A stretch of 64,000 nucleotides of DNA from Anaerolineae bacterium (GCA_013178295.1 JABLWW010000002.1:124001-188000); one strand, 5' to 3'; shown: positions 44,952 to 54,934, numbered from the stretch's first letter. Translations and numbers: made by a program. Notes: generated by a model not told the origin, from the sequence alone.

Positions 44952-46190
44952 ATGAGCCAGTTTGGAGAGGTTGACTTTTCGAAAATACCTCAGGATTTTC
45001 CCATATTGCAGCGGGAAACCCGACCTGGGGTGCGGCTGGTGTATCTGGATTCTGCAGCGACTTCGCAGAAGCCGGAAGCGGTCATCTCGGCGATGGACGC
45101 TTACTATCGTAACTCCAATGCCAATATTCACCGCGGGGTGCATACACTGGCGGAGGAAGCCACATCTCTGTATGAGGAATCCAGGAAAAAGGTAGCGGCT
45201 TTTATTGGGGCTGCTTATCCCTACGAGGTGATCTTTACACGTAATACCACGGAAGCGATAAACCTGGTAGCCTATTCCTGGGCGAGAAAGAACTTGAAAC
45301 AGGGAGACATTATTGTTCTGACAGAAATGGAGCACCATTCCAATCTTGTACCATGGCAGATACTTGCAGAGGAGAGGGATATTAGACTGGAGTTTGTCCC
45401 TGTTACTCCCGAAGGGTTTTTGGATTTGGAAGTTTATCGTCAAGTATTAGCGCTTCAGCCAAGACTTGTTTCTTTTATGCACGTTTCGAATGTGCTGGGG
45501 ACGATTAACCCGGTAAAGGAAATGATTCAAGCTGCCCACGAAGCGGGGGCCGTTGTCATGCTGGATGCTGCGCAGTCCGTTCCCCACATGCCAGTGAATG
45601 TGCAGGAGCTTGACGTGGACTTTATGGCATTTTCTGCACATAAGATGCTTGGCCCGACAGGGATTGGGGCGTTGTATGGCAAGCAGTCTTTGCTGGAAGC
45701 GATGCCGCCTTTTTTGGGTGGCGGCGATATGATCAAAAAGGTGTATTTGAGGACTTTCGTCCCCAATGATTTGCCCCACAAATTTGAAGCAGGCACACCA
45801 GCTATTGCAGAGGCAATCGGCTTTGGGGCTGCGGTAGATTATTTATCAGCAATCGGTATGGAGAACGTAGCCAAACACGAACAGGAAATAGTCTCCTATG
45901 CCATAAATACTTTGCTGGAAATTCCAGAGGTGCATCTGATTGGACCGCTTAATGCGCAGAAAGGAGCGGTAACCTCTTTTACATACAGCGGCGTGCATCC
46001 TCATGATGTTGCTCAGATTTTGGATCACGAAGGCATTGCGGTGCGAGCTGGACATCATTGTGCCATGCCCCTGCACCAAAAGTATAACCTTCCTGCGACA
46101 AGCCGGGCCAGTTTTTATATTTACAACACACTGGAGGATGTTAATCTTCTGGTTAAAGGGCTGGAGAAGGTGAAGAGGTATTTCGGGTAA
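44952..46190 (+). CDS. sufS: Cysteine desulfurase SufS
   Basis: 412 residues, group II desulfurase. PLP lysine in FSAHKMLGPTGIGALYG, substrate motifs YLDSAATSQKP, NIHRGVHTLAE, TRNTTEAINLV, TEMEHHSNLVPWQ, and the persulfide Cys in VRAGHHCAMPLHQ near the end. The open frame starts at 44931, but ATG 44952 lies 8 bases from AGGA and starts the normal sequence. Sulfur acceptor is probably SufU, encoded next. Distinct from the NifS-type enzyme at 1156. Confidence 0.97.
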   Translation: MSQFGEVDFSKIPQDFPILQRETRPGVRLVYLDSAATSQKPEAVISAMDAYYRNSNANIHRGVHTLAEEATSLYEESRKKVAAFIGAAYPYEVIFTRNTTEAINLVAYSWARKNLKQGDIIVLTEMEHHSNLVPWQILAEERDIRLEFVPVTPEGFLDLEVYRQVLALQPRLVSFMHVSNVLGTINPVKEMIQAAHEAGAVVMLDAAQSVPHMPVNVQELDVDFMAFSAHKMLGPTGIGALYGKQSLLEAMPPFLGGGDMIKKVYLRTFVPNDLPHKFEAGTPAIAEAIGFGAAVDYLSAIGMENVAKHEQEIVSYAINTLLEIPEVHLIGPLNAQKGAVTSFTYSGVHPHDVAQILDHEGIAVRAGHHCAMPLHQKYNLPATSRASFYIYNTLEDVNLLVKGLEKVKRYFG

Positions 46191-46212
46191 TCAGGTCCAG
46201 GTGAGGTGCATG

Positions 46213-46599
46213 ATGGAAGATTTATACCGCGAGATTATTATTGAACGCTATAAGCAGCCCTTGTACAAGGGCGTTTTGGAACCTTGCGATATTTCGTTTG
46301 AAGATGAAAACCCATTGTGTGGTGATCGGGTGCGTATTGATCTGCGAGTAGATGCTGAGGGAAAGGTGGTGGAGGCAGCTTTTAGCGGGCATGGGTGTGC
46401 AATTTCGCAGGCTGCGTCTGATTTGCTTCTCGAAGCCGTAATTGGCAAAACTGTGGAGGAGATTAAGGCTTTATCAAAGCAAGATATTCTGGATATGCTT
46501 GGGATAGACCTGGGTCCCGTGCGGCTAAAATGTGCTCTTCTGCCTTTGAAGGTGATTAAATCCGGTGTCTATGGCGTAAACGTCGGTGATGATGAGTGA
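46213..46599 (+). CDS. sufU: SufU zinc-dependent sulfurtransferase
   Basis: 128 residues. Zinc ligands expected of SufU are present: C in NPLCGDR with the Asp next to it, C in SGHGCAISQAA and C in VRLKCALLP. SufU takes sulfur from SufS by ligand swapping and passes it to SufBCD. Start choice: ATG 46213 (MEDLYREI) has GAGG 6 bases upstream; ATG 46210 also fits. Extra residues between the second and third Cys are typical for SufU and not IscU. Confidence 0.95.
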   Translation: MEDLYREIIIERYKQPLYKGVLEPCDISFEDENPLCGDRVRIDLRVDAEGKVVEAAFSGHGCAISQAASDLLLEAVIGKTVEEIKALSKQDILDMLGIDLGPVRLKCALLPLKVIKSGVYGVNVGDDE

Positions 46600-46602
46600 C
46601 GA

Positions 46603-46938
46603 ATGTCTAAAGATGCTCAATTTAAATTTTATCGGGTAATCCCCGTTGCTGACTTTCCGGCAGGTGAGCGGCTGTTTGTTGAAATAGGCAATCAGCCGAT
46701 CGTCATATTTAACCTTGGGGATTCCTTTTATGCAATAGCAGATATATGCTCACATGATGATGGACAGCTGGGGGATGGGGAATTGGAGGGTTTTGAAATT
46801 ATTTGCCCGCGCCACGGGGCGCGATTTGATATTCGTACAGGAAAGGCACTTTCGGCTCCGGCGTTTGTGGATATCCCGGTGTATTCTGTTCGCATTCGGG
46901 AAGGCTGGCTAGAGGTTGGTCTGTCTGGCACAGATTGA
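46603..46938 (+). CDS. Rieske-type [2Fe-2S] ferredoxin
   Basis: 111 residues, cytoplasmic. Cluster ligands are C and H in ICSHDDGQL and C and H in ICPRHGARFDIRTG; both pairs are intact. It resembles the NirD/biphenyl-dioxygenase ferredoxin class. Following sufU by 3 bases, it is the last gene of the suf operon, and it may supply electrons to cluster assembly or simply share its regulation. Strong terminator after it. Confidence 0.92.
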   Translation: MSKDAQFKFYRVIPVADFPAGERLFVEIGNQPIVIFNLGDSFYAIADICSHDDGQLGDGELEGFEIICPRHGARFDIRTGKALSAPAFVDIPVYSVRIREGWLEVGLSGTD

Positions 46939-46954
46939 AGTGCATAAAAACAGC

Positions 46955-46986
46955 AAAACCGCCCCGATGGCAATTGGGGCGGTTTT
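46955..46986. terminator. Bidirectional Rho-independent terminator after the suf operon
   Basis: AAAACCGCCCC (46955-46965), 10-base loop, GGGGCGGTTTT (46976-46986). Serves both the suf operon and the converging PIG-L gene. Confidence 0.9.
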
Positions 46987-47004
46987 ATTTTTAGAATGGG
47001 GAAC

Positions 47005-47646
47005 TCATTCAAAGGTGCAGATAACCCTGAGAATATCAAACCCTTCGGCGAATGGGCGTTCTGCAAGCGCTCCATGTCGGATCATGGTTGCACGGGTGAT
47101 TTTTGGGTCAAAGTAATATTTATCAGCGTAGGTCTTGTATTCAGCCAATGCCTGTATTTTCTTTTCAGCCTCTTCTTCTGAGACTTCTACCAGAAGATTG
47201 GGGAAAAAGCCATAGCTGCTGCGTAGTACATCAAACCCCAGCACGGTAGTGCCGCGAAACGCGCGCAGGGTTTCTTCCATAGTGGTGGCATGATCCTGGT
47301 GGATATCTGCCCGGGTGTGGGTGAATACGACATCTGGCTGGAACTCTTTATTCAGCCTGATCAGATACTCGAGGATTTCCTGGCGGGCGTGGGGAAACCT
47401 ACGGGTTTCAAAGTCTTTGAGGACGATCTTTTCCTGAGGAACACCGAGGACTGCCATGCTGCGGTAGTGTTCTGCAACAAGGTTTTTCAGGTCGGGATTT
47501 TTCTGGTTATCCGAAAGCGTTACACAAAGAATTTCGCTGCGTGAGACAACATGCGCCAGCAGGGCGCCACAGCCAATCTCGATATCATCGGGGTGGGCGC
47601 CGATGAAACATATTTTTCGCCCGTGAAGGGTCAAAACGTGATTCAT
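47005..47646 (-). CDS. PIG-L family (LmbE-like) zinc deacetylase
   Basis: 213 residues. The zinc and catalytic motif is GAHPDDIEIGCG (about 16-27), with the third ligand His in HTRADIHQDHATT near 115. Family members remove acetyl groups from GlcNAc-linked compounds (mycothiol or bacillithiol precursors, lipid sugars). The substrate is unknown; a methyltransferase precedes it by 9 bases and forms one unit. Confidence 0.9.
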   Translation of the reverse strand: MNHVLTLHGRKICFIGAHPDDIEIGCGALLAHVVSRSEILCVTLSDNQKNPDLKNLVAEHYRSMAVLGVPQEKIVLKDFETRRFPHARQEILEYLIRLNKEFQPDVVFTHTRADIHQDHATTMEETLRAFRGTTVLGFDVLRSSYGFFPNLLVEVSEEEAEKKIQALAEYKTYADKYYFDPKITRATMIRHGALAERPFAEGFDILRVICTFE

Positions 47647-47655
47647 AGAGAAACC

Positions 47656-48456
47656 CTATTTTGTGGCAATAAAACCGCCAACGACTTTGGTCATGACCAG
47701 CTTGCCATCGCGTTGCAGCCATTGGTTTGCTGTTTCCGTAATTTGCCCGATGATTCGCTCAAAATCATCCTTGCTTTGGAAGAAGTCTCCCCAGAGTTTG
47801 CGGTCTTCGGAAAGAGAGGCGCGCGTATACTCGATGAATGGATCAACACTTTCAAAAGTCAGGGGGTTCTCGAAGATATGCACATCTACTTTAGAAAATT
47901 GTCTTTGCATGGCTGCCAGTATTTGACTACCATATCTTGAACTGCCAGGCATGGGGGGAATGGTTTTATTTGTTGCCTGACGGATAATATCGTAGAAAAG
48001 CTTTTTATTCTCCGGCATTGGTCCGGTGGTGAAGAGGATGCCACCCGGTTTTAACACGCGGTGCATTTCGCTGATGGTGAAGGGAATGTCCTCGGCGTAA
48101 TAGATTGCAAAGCAGCATGAAAGCAAGTCGAACAAATTGTCCTCCAAGGGAAAGCGCTGATTAAAATTCAAGCTGGTAAAGGTGATGCGCGCCTTGTGTC
48201 GTTCGCTTTCCTGACGAGCTTTTTCAAGCAGTTCTTCAGAGACGTCTCCTCCAGTGATTTCGCAATCTCCATTTAGTTTTTTGTAGAAGGAAAGACATTG
48301 TTTGCCAGCTCCACAACCTACGTCCAGGATTTTTATGCCTGGTCGAAAAGGGAGCAAATCGAGCATCCATTGATCAATGTCTCTGCCTCCATATTTGTTG
48401 TGGATATCAATCCGCTTGAGCAGATCACTGGATGTTTCCTGGTAGTTAATTTTCAT
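47656..48456 (-). CDS. Class I SAM-dependent methyltransferase
   Basis: 266 residues. SAM-binding motif I ILDVGCGAG (about 41-49), motif II ITGGDVSEELLEKAR, motif III-like LLSCCFAIYYAED and RVLKPGGILF. The C-terminal 100 residues are extra. Substrate unknown; it may modify the same small molecule as the PIG-L deacetylase downstream. Confidence 0.88.
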   Translation of the reverse strand: MKINYQETSSDLLKRIDIHNKYGGRDIDQWMLDLLPFRPGIKILDVGCGAGKQCLSFYKKLNGDCEITGGDVSEELLEKARQESERHKARITFTSLNFNQRFPLEDNLFDLLSCCFAIYYAEDIPFTISEMHRVLKPGGILFTTGPMPENKKLFYDIIRQATNKTIPPMPGSSRYGSQILAAMQRQFSKVDVHIFENPLTFESVDPFIEYTRASLSEDRKLWGDFFQSKDDFERIIGQITETANQWLQRDGKLVMTKVVGGFIATK

Positions 48457-48541
48457 AACGGGTTACCTCTCTTTTTTAGGGGTAGATTATGGCGTAAGTA
48501 TATGGGTTTGCCCCAGGCTGTCAATATAAAAAGAACAACTT

Positions 48542-49618
48542 TCAGCAGATGCGGGGGAGCATTTCACCGCTAAGCATGTCCAGAATGCGGGTTGCCCCGC
48601 TGGTTGTATGTGCCATGACGCGGTTTTGAGGGGTGGGCTGCACCGCTCCGATGCGCATAGCCATTTTCCCGTAGGGGTGCTGACGCATGGCGTTGAGCGC
48701 ATTGTCCGCTTCTTCAGGTGGCACAATAGCAACGAGTTTGCCCTCGTTTGCCATATACAGGGGGTCAAATCCTAAAAGTTCACAAACCGAGCGCACTTCA
48801 GGTAAGATGGGCACCGTTTCCTCATCAATCCATATTGCAACTTTGGATTGGGCGGCAATCTCGTTTAATGTGGTGGCAAGCCCGCCGCGTGTCGGGTCGC
48901 GCAGAACATGTGTGTGGGGTGCGGCTTGAAGCAGGTGATCAATCATGCCATTCAGCGGCGCTACGTCGGACTGCACTGTTGTTTCGATGCCCAGTTCATT
49001 ACGAGCGGTCAGAACGGCAACGCCATGATCCCCAATGGTGCCGGAAATCAACACAACATCTCCAGGGGCGGCACGGTCGCCAGCAATATCAAGATCATGT
49101 TCTAACCATCCGATGCCGGTTGTGGTGATAAACAAGCTATCGGCGTTGCCCTTCTCGACTACTTTGGTATCACCAGCTACGATCAGCACATTGGCTTCTT
49201 GTGCCGCGCCTGACATGGAGGAGACCACCTTTTCCAGCATCTCAATGGAGAAACCCTCTTCGATAATAAACCCTGCGGTGATGTATAACGGTTGCGCCCC
49301 TGACATGGCGACGTCGTTCACCGTTCCACAGACTGCCAGACGCCCAATATCGCCGCCGGGAAAAAACAATGGCGAAATGATATGACAGTCGGTGGAGAGA
49401 ACAATTTTTCCCTTGCCGCGGCTTGTTTGCCCGCTGGAAACCCGTGCGAAGTCGTTGCCAGCGTCTAAAACCGGGTTGGAGAAGTGCTTGTAAAACACTT
49501 TTTTCACCAGGTCATGTGTCATGCGCCCCCCGCTGCCATGCCCAATGACGATGCTTTCGTTGTGCGTAAGCGGCAAAGGGCAGGAAAACTGCTCAAAAGC
49601 GTTCTGATCTGGTTGCAT
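48542..49618 (-). CDS. hypE: Hydrogenase maturation protein HypE
   Basis: 358 residues, AIR-synthase-like fold. It dehydrates its C-terminal thiocarboxamide to thiocyanate, giving the cyanide ligands of the NiFe site. The essential end is LPRIC, with Cys as the last residue (C358), and [12 protein letters not shown] is the usual N-terminal motif. It overlaps hypD by 26 bases. Last gene of the hydrogenase region. Confidence 0.97.
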   Translation of the reverse strand: MQPDQNAFEQFSCPLPLTHNESIVIGHGSGGRMTHDLVKKVFYKHFSNPVLDAGNDFARVSSGQTSRGKGKIVLSTDCHIISPLFFPGGDIGRLAVCGTVNDVAMSGAQPLYITAGFIIEEGFSIEMLEKVVSSMSGAAQEANVLIVAGDTKVVEKGNADSLFITTTGIGWLEHDLDIAGDRAAPGDVVLISGTIGDHGVAVLTARNELGIETTVQSDVAPLNGMIDHLLQAAPHTHVLRDPTRGGLATTLNEIAAQSKVAIWIDEETVPILPEVRSVCELLGFDPLYMANEGKLVAIVPPEEADNALNAMRQHPYGKMAMRIGAVQPTPQNRVMAHTTSGATRILDMLSGEMLPRIC

Positions 49619-50720
49619 GATCTTGTATGTCTTCCTGATCGCGCGAATATCTAAAGTATGCTGAACAGGCGCCCTCTGAGGAAACCATTGTGGCGCCCAA
49701 CGGGTTCTCGGGAGTGCAAAGTGTCCTGAATGCAGGACATTGGTTAGGCTTTTTTATTCCTTGCAGGATTAAGCCCGATATGCAGACCTCGGATTCTTTG
49801 GTTTGAATATGACTGACGCGAAAGCGATGTTCAGCGTCAAAATCACGGTATTCCTCTCTTAACTTCCAGCCGCTCATGGGGATTAATCCAATCCCACGCC
49901 ATTGGCGGTCGCAAGGCTCTAATGTTTGGGTGATTAACGCCTGGGCGGAGCGGTTGCCTTCGTAGGTGACGGCTCTGGTATAGGCATTTTGTGTTTGGTA
50001 TTGCCCTGCTTCCAGTTGTTGCAGGGTCATGTAGATTCCTTGAAGTAGATCAAGGGGTTCAAACCCTGTAACAGTGATGGGCACGTGGTATTGTTCTGCG
50101 ATGGGGGGATACTCCCAATAGCCCATCACTGTACAGACATGCCCTGCTGCCAGAAAGCCCTGCACCCGATTGTGCGGCGCGCCGAGAATAGCGTGCATAG
50201 CTGGCGGGACGCGCACCATTGAGGATAGGATTGAGTAATTTTTGATGCCAAGCGCTTTTGCCTGTAGAACACTGGAAACGTTTGCCGGGGCAGTGGTTTC
50301 AAAGCCGATCGCAAAGAAGACGACCTGTTTATCTGGGTTGTTTTTGGCAATTTCGACTGCGTCAAGCGGAGAGTACACCACTTTCACCTGGGCGCCTGCT
50401 CCGCGTGCCGAAAACAAATCCTGGCTTGAACCTGGGACACGCAGCATATCACCGTAGGAGGTGAATATAACTTCTGGGAGGGTAGCGATAGAGATTGCCT
50501 TATCAACCAGTTCGAGAGGCGTAACACAAACGGGGCAGCCTGGACCGTGTACCAGCTCCACTTCGGGTGGGAGTAGCTGGTCTAACCCGTAGCGTAAGAT
50601 TGCATGGGTCTGACCACCGCAGATTTCCATAATAACCCAGCGCTGCGATACAGTGCGGCGTATTTCTTTTAGAATGCCCTGTATGAGCGTTTTGTCGCGA
50701 AACTCAGACGTGTAACGCAT
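49593..50720 (-). CDS. hypD: Hydrogenase maturation protein HypD
   Basis: 375 residues, an Fe-S scaffold on which Fe(CN)2CO is built with HypC. Motifs [29 protein letters not shown] and, towards the C-terminus, further cysteines for the [4Fe-4S] cluster. Starts 11 bases after hypC. Confidence 0.97.
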   Translation of the reverse strand: MRYTSEFRDKTLIQGILKEIRRTVSQRWVIMEICGGQTHAILRYGLDQLLPPEVELVHGPGCPVCVTPLELVDKAISIATLPEVIFTSYGDMLRVPGSSQDLFSARGAGAQVKVVYSPLDAVEIAKNNPDKQVVFFAIGFETTAPANVSSVLQAKALGIKNYSILSSMVRVPPAMHAILGAPHNRVQGFLAAGHVCTVMGYWEYPPIAEQYHVPITVTGFEPLDLLQGIYMTLQQLEAGQYQTQNAYTRAVTYEGNRSAQALITQTLEPCDRQWRGIGLIPMSGWKLREEYRDFDAEHRFRVSHIQTKESEVCISGLILQGIKKPNQCPAFRTLCTPENPLGATMVSSEGACSAYFRYSRDQEDIQDHATRSERF

Positions 50721-50731
50721 AAGACCGATTT

Positions 50732-50992
50732 CTATGACAATGCGTCTTCTGATCTGATTTGCTCTTCCAGAGATGACAGCTCTTCTAGTGCTTGCAGGGT
50801 GGCTTCGGCTTCTTCAGGGCTGAGTATATTGAGGGCAAAGCCGGCATGGACAATGATATAGTCCCCCTCTTTTGCCTCCGGAAGGGTCTCAATGCAGGCT
50901 TCACGCGTAATTCCGCCAAAGTCGGCTTTGCACATGCGCATAGTATCCCGCATATAAATTTGAATGATCTTTCCCGGTACAGCCAGACACAT
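50732..50992 (-). CDS. hypC: Hydrogenase maturation chaperone HypC
   Basis: 86 residues. Begins MCLAVPGKI with the essential Cys2 after Met removal, then [10 protein letters not shown], the family's VHxGFA pattern. Carries the iron group from HypD to the large subunit. 15 bases after hypF. Confidence 0.96.
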   Translation of the reverse strand: MCLAVPGKIIQIYMRDTMRMCKADFGGITREACIETLPEAKEGDYIIVHAGFALNILSPEEAEATLQALEELSSLEEQIRSEDALS

Positions 50993-51007
50993 TTTTCGCT
51001 CCTGGGA

Positions 51008-53302
51008 TTATGAAATTTGGTAATTAAAGGCGGCAATCATGGCTTGCCCCAGTGAAATGCAGGCATCATTGGGTGGCACCTGCTTGTGAATCAGCACCTG
51101 AAAGCCTTCGCTTTGTAGCGCCTTCAGGGTACGCTCGAGCAGAAACTGGTTTTGCCATACACCTCCGCTAAGCACAACGGTATTACACTGCATTTCGCTG
51201 GAGATTATTTGGCAAACAGTCAGACATAATTGTACCAGACTGTTATGGAAGCGGGCAGAGATGGTTGCTGCCGAAACACTACGCTGCCAATCGGTTATCA
51301 GTGCCTGAAGAAGGGGGAATGGGTTGATGGTGTTGCCCTCTACTTCCAGGGGGTAGCCTTTTTTCTCCAGAGGGTCAGCCAGATTTTCCAATTCGATGGC
51401 AGCCTGACCTTCGTAGGTGGCGGTGTGACAAATGTCCAACAAGGAAGATACGGCGTCGAATAACCTTCCCATACTGGAAGTGAGCGGAGCATTCAAGCCG
51501 CTGTGTAGCTGTGTGTGGACTGCTTTTTGTTCTTCGATGGAGGTATGTTTGACTGGCGCGAGGTCAGGATTCCATTCATACCCAAAGGTATGCAGGTAGG
51601 CGAGAGCCATGCGGGATGGTTTGTTGATGCAAAGGCTGCCGCCAGGCATAGGTACATTAGCGAGGTGGAAACGGCGGGTGAAACCGCTGTAATTGCCAAC
51701 AAGAACTTCGCCGCCCCAGATATTGCCATCCGTTCCTAACCCTGTGCCATCAAAGCAAAGCCCAATGACGTTTGTATCTTGGTTCCAGCCATTATCTGCC
51801 AAACAGGCAGCCAGATGTGCATGATGATGCTGGATTCTGAATAGGGGAAGCGCTTCCTGCGTAGAGCGCTCAATGGCATACTGGGTGGATAGATAATCCG
51901 GATGCAGGTCGCAGGCGATGACTTTAGGGGTAATGCGGAAGAGGGTTTCAAAATGCCGGATGCCTTTTTCGAAGGCAGTCAGGGTTTCGTAGTTTTCCAG
52001 ATCGCCAATATAGTGGCTGACGAATCCATAGTTCTGACGGGTCAAACAGAAAGCATTTTTTAGCTCTGCCCCTACGGCGAGGATTTGTGCAACGGATGTG
52101 GGTAGCCTTACCGGGTCCGGAGCATAGCCTCTTGCACGGCGGATGGGATAAACCTTTTTCTGAATCACGCGGGCAACCGAATCGTCAACGCGGGTATGGA
52201 TGGGGCGGTTGTGGAGCAAGAAGCCGTCCGCCAGGCTTGACAGGCGTTTTTGGGCATCATCGTCTTCGTAGGCGATTGGCTCTTCGCTAAGGTTGCCGCT
52301 AGTCATGACCAGGGCATCTGGGAATCCGTCTTGCGGTTCGAGCAGCAGATAATGCAAAGGGGTATAGGGCAACATGAAGCCAAGGGTTTTCTGACCGGGA
52401 GCGACATCTTGGACAACGGTTGATTGAGGCTGGCGTTCGAGGAGGACAATGGGGTGTTGCGGAGAAGTTAGCAAATTGACAGCTTCTGAATTTAAATTGA
52501 CATGGCGGCTGATGGTATCCAGGTCGAAGGACATCAGCGCAAATGGTTTACCGACGCGCTTCTTGCGGCGACGCAGTTCAGAAACAGCATCGGGGTTTGA
52601 CGCATCGCAAACCAGATGATACCCCCCCAGCCCTTTTACTGCGATAATTTTCCCGTCTGTTATCCACTTACGAGCTTGTTGTAGGGCATCTTCTTTTGAA
52701 GCGACTATTTGATGATTGACTTTGAACGCGATATGCGGCCCGCATTGTGGGCATGCAATTGGCTGAGCGTGAAAGCGCCGATCGAGTGGGTTGTTATATT
52801 CTGCCTGACATGTCTGGCACATGGCGAACGTGGACATGGTTGTGTTAGGGCGGTCGTAAGGGATATCTTTGATGATGGTAAAGCGTGGCCCGCAGTTAGT
52901 GCAGTTAATGAAGGGGTAGCGGTAGCGCCTGTCGTTGGAGTCAAAAAGTTCTCTGAGGCAGTCATTGCAAATGCTCATATCGGGTGAAATGGGCAAAAAT
53001 TCGCCCGGCGCTGGCTGGCTGGCAATGATTTCAAAATTTTCGTGGTCAGAGGGGGGACAGGGGAGCAATTCGATCGTGTCAATACGTGCCAGCGGTGGCG
53101 GCGACTTGTAGAATGCCTCTACGAAGTTTTCCACTTGATGAGGGAGTCCTGTGACTTCGATCTGGACTCCGCTGGATGTGTTGCGAACCCAACCTGTCAG
53201 ATTGTTTTTAACTGCCTGGGTATACACAAAGGGTCGGAAACCTACCCCTTGCACAATGCCGCTGATAAAAATTCTCTGCCCGATTTTTTCACGGTTTGTC
53301 AT
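51008..53302 (-). CDS. hypF: Carbamoyltransferase HypF
   Basis: 764 residues. Domains in order: acylphosphatase (GIVQGVGFRPFVY, about 14-100); zinc fingers with CNDC, CTNCG, CQTC and CPQCG; YrdC-like (about 205-385); and Kae1-like C-terminal domain with HHHAHLAACLAD and CFDGTGLGTDGNIWG. It makes the carbamoyl group that becomes cyanide. All domains are present. Overlaps hypB by 4 bases. Confidence 0.97.
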   Translation of the reverse strand: MTNREKIGQRIFISGIVQGVGFRPFVYTQAVKNNLTGWVRNTSSGVQIEVTGLPHQVENFVEAFYKSPPPLARIDTIELLPCPPSDHENFEIIASQPAPGEFLPISPDMSICNDCLRELFDSNDRRYRYPFINCTNCGPRFTIIKDIPYDRPNTTMSTFAMCQTCQAEYNNPLDRRFHAQPIACPQCGPHIAFKVNHQIVASKEDALQQARKWITDGKIIAVKGLGGYHLVCDASNPDAVSELRRRKKRVGKPFALMSFDLDTISRHVNLNSEAVNLLTSPQHPIVLLERQPQSTVVQDVAPGQKTLGFMLPYTPLHYLLLEPQDGFPDALVMTSGNLSEEPIAYEDDDAQKRLSSLADGFLLHNRPIHTRVDDSVARVIQKKVYPIRRARGYAPDPVRLPTSVAQILAVGAELKNAFCLTRQNYGFVSHYIGDLENYETLTAFEKGIRHFETLFRITPKVIACDLHPDYLSTQYAIERSTQEALPLFRIQHHHAHLAACLADNGWNQDTNVIGLCFDGTGLGTDGNIWGGEVLVGNYSGFTRRFHLANVPMPGGSLCINKPSRMALAYLHTFGYEWNPDLAPVKHTSIEEQKAVHTQLHSGLNAPLTSSMGRLFDAVSSLLDICHTATYEGQAAIELENLADPLEKKGYPLEVEGNTINPFPLLQALITDWQRSVSAATISARFHNSLVQLCLTVCQIISSEMQCNTVVLSGGVWQNQFLLERTLKALQSEGFQVLIHKQVPPNDACISLGQAMIAAFNYQIS

Positions 53303-53970
53303 TTTGCTTTGCGTGTGTTTAACTGGTTTTCAATCCAGCTTATCCATTCGGAAAGACCGTCGCCTGTTTTGCACGAAAGCGGGAAAGTTGCCAAGGCAGG
53401 GTTAAGCATTTCAACGCCCTGACGGAAGTAATCAATGTTGAAGGTGATGTAGGGCAGGAGGTCGGTTTTGTTGATAATCAGTGCATGCACACCGCGATAG
53501 ATGTTTGGATATTTATACGGCTTATCATCTCCCTCAGGCACACTGGCAATCAATACATTTTTGTGTGTACCAAGGTTGAAAGCTGCCGGACAGATCAGAT
53601 TCCCTACATTTTCCACGATGATGATATCGAGTTGTTCAAGGGGTAACTGTTCCAGCCCGCGGCTCATCATCATGGCGTCCAGATGACATTCTCCACCTGT
53701 GTTAATTTGGACGGCGGGCACACCGGAAGCGAGCACTTTATCGGCGTCAATTGTAACAGGGGCTGTATCGCCTTCGATCACAGCCATTTTGTACTTACTG
53801 GATAGTGCGGTGATCGTTTTCAAGATAAGAGAGGTCTTTCCCGCGCCGGGCGAAGCCATGATGTTAATTGCCAAGATACCGTGACTATCCAGCTTCTGGC
53901 GTATTTGCTGGGCAACCTGATCATTGGCATCCATAATTTTTTCTACAACGGGCACGCGTGAGGTGGTCAT
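53299..53970 (-). CDS. hypB: Hydrogenase nickel incorporation GTPase HypB
   Basis: 223 residues. GTPase with P-loop ASPGAGKTS, EGDTAPVTIDADKV, INTGGECHLDA (metal-site Cys-His) and INKTDLLPY as the NKxD motif. The N-terminal His-rich or CxxCGC nickel-storage segment found in some homologues is absent. The frame is open to 54156, but ATG 53970 gives the normal protein. 8 bases after hypA. Confidence 0.96.
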   Translation of the reverse strand: MTTSRVPVVEKIMDANDQVAQQIRQKLDSHGILAINIMASPGAGKTSLILKTITALSSKYKMAVIEGDTAPVTIDADKVLASGVPAVQINTGGECHLDAMMMSRGLEQLPLEQLDIIIVENVGNLICPAAFNLGTHKNVLIASVPEGDDKPYKYPNIYRGVHALIINKTDLLPYITFNIDYFRQGVEMLNPALATFPLSCKTGDGLSEWISWIENQLNTRKAK

Positions 53971-53978
53971 ATTGACAA

Positions 53979-54323
53979 TTATCTTTCTATTTCGATGCTT
54001 TCCAGCATAAATTCGTCCCCTGTAATGACAGTCACTTTGGGGCTGCCGCACACGGTGCAAGGGGTGAGTTCTTTTTCCAGAGTATATTGGTTGCCACAGT
54101 CCTGACACAGCATGGTGGCTGGGACATGGCGGAAGTGCAGCTGAGAACCTTCGCATAAGGTGTCTTTACACAAAATATCCCAATAAAACTGCACCGAGTC
54201 GTCTATAATACCGGCTAATCTGCCGATGACCAGATAGATGTCGGTAACCTTCCTGGCGTTGGCGTTTTGTGCATATTGCCTGACCAGGCTGAGGATATTT
54301 TCTGTAACCGAAAGCTCGTGCAT
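53979..54323 (-). CDS. hypA: Hydrogenase nickel chaperone HypA
   Basis: 114 residues. N-terminal MHE with His2 as nickel ligand, and the zinc site CQDCGNQYT and CTVCGSPK. Delivers nickel to the large subunit together with HypB. ATG 54323; the protease gene lies 41 bases upstream. Confidence 0.97.
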   Translation of the reverse strand: MHELSVTENILSLVRQYAQNANARKVTDIYLVIGRLAGIIDDSVQFYWDILCKDTLCEGSQLHFRHVPATMLCQDCGNQYTLEKELTPCTVCGSPKVTVITGDEFMLESIEIER

Positions 54324-54364
54324 AGGTTGATTATAATACCAATTAGATAGGATAAGTATAAAAA

Positions 54365-54850
54365 TTATCTTTTAAATATCCAGTCCCAGATAAACTGTGC
54401 TGCGCTTTGAGCGAGCAAAGAGGTTTGCGGGGAGAGTGTGGAGGTGAAGCTGAAGTCAAAGCCTCTGACTGAAACGAGAATGGCTGAGGGAGTTTTTCCA
54501 TACAGGATATTTGCCATCTCTAGGCAGGTGTGTGGGGTCGTATGGTGGGTGAAAGGCGAGGGCTGGAATTTTGGCTGTAAATTTTCTATGTGCAGGTCAT
54601 CGGGGACGCTGCCGGTGTGGGCATCAACAAAGCAGACACGATCAAAGCCTGCGATGGTTTCTGCTATTTCCGGAAGTAGTTGCAGTTGAAAGAGCAATTC
54701 TGGTGACGCGCCACACAGAGTAAAACCATCCTCTGGGGCAGGTATATCTCTGCCCAGTTTTTTTGCCAGCAGGGTCAAGATATGCCAGGCAACGCCATCG
54801 TCGCCGCGATCGGGATTGCCATATCCTATAATGATCGTCGAGTTTTGCAT
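54365..54850 (-). CDS. [NiFe] hydrogenase maturation protease
   Basis: 161 residues, HybD/HycI family. Nickel-sensing residues: GYGNPDRGDDGVA for the first acid, VCFVDAHTG for the second and TPHT for the His. It cuts the C-terminal tail of HoxH after metal insertion. The frame extends to 54916, but ATG 54850 has AAGGA and starts in the correct place. A large hairpin (54871-54911) separates it from hoxH. Confidence 0.92.
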   Translation of the reverse strand: MQNSTIIIGYGNPDRGDDGVAWHILTLLAKKLGRDIPAPEDGFTLCGASPELLFQLQLLPEIAETIAGFDRVCFVDAHTGSVPDDLHIENLQPKFQPSPFTHHTTPHTCLEMANILYGKTPSAILVSVRGFDFSFTSTLSPQTSLLAQSAAQFIWDWIFKR

Positions 54851-54870
54851 GCCCAATTCCTTTGGACGCG

Positions 54871-54911
54871 AAGGGTTTTGGCGAAGAGAAACTTTCTGCG
54901 CCAAAACCCTT
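54871..54911. repeat. Strong inverted repeat between hydrogenase and maturation genes
   Basis: AAGGGTTTTGGCG (54871-54883) and CGCCAAAACCCTT (54899-54911), exact 13-base arms; the inner bases can extend the stem after one mismatch. No T-run on either side, so not a standard terminator. Confidence 0.75.
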
Positions 54912-54934
54912 GTCATTTGGATGTTTTTGCCTGT

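Noticed and set aside
54851-54934. The hoxH-protease gap hairpin as a Rho-independent terminator
   Set aside because: There is no T-rich tract after the stem on either strand, so it is listed only as an inverted repeat.
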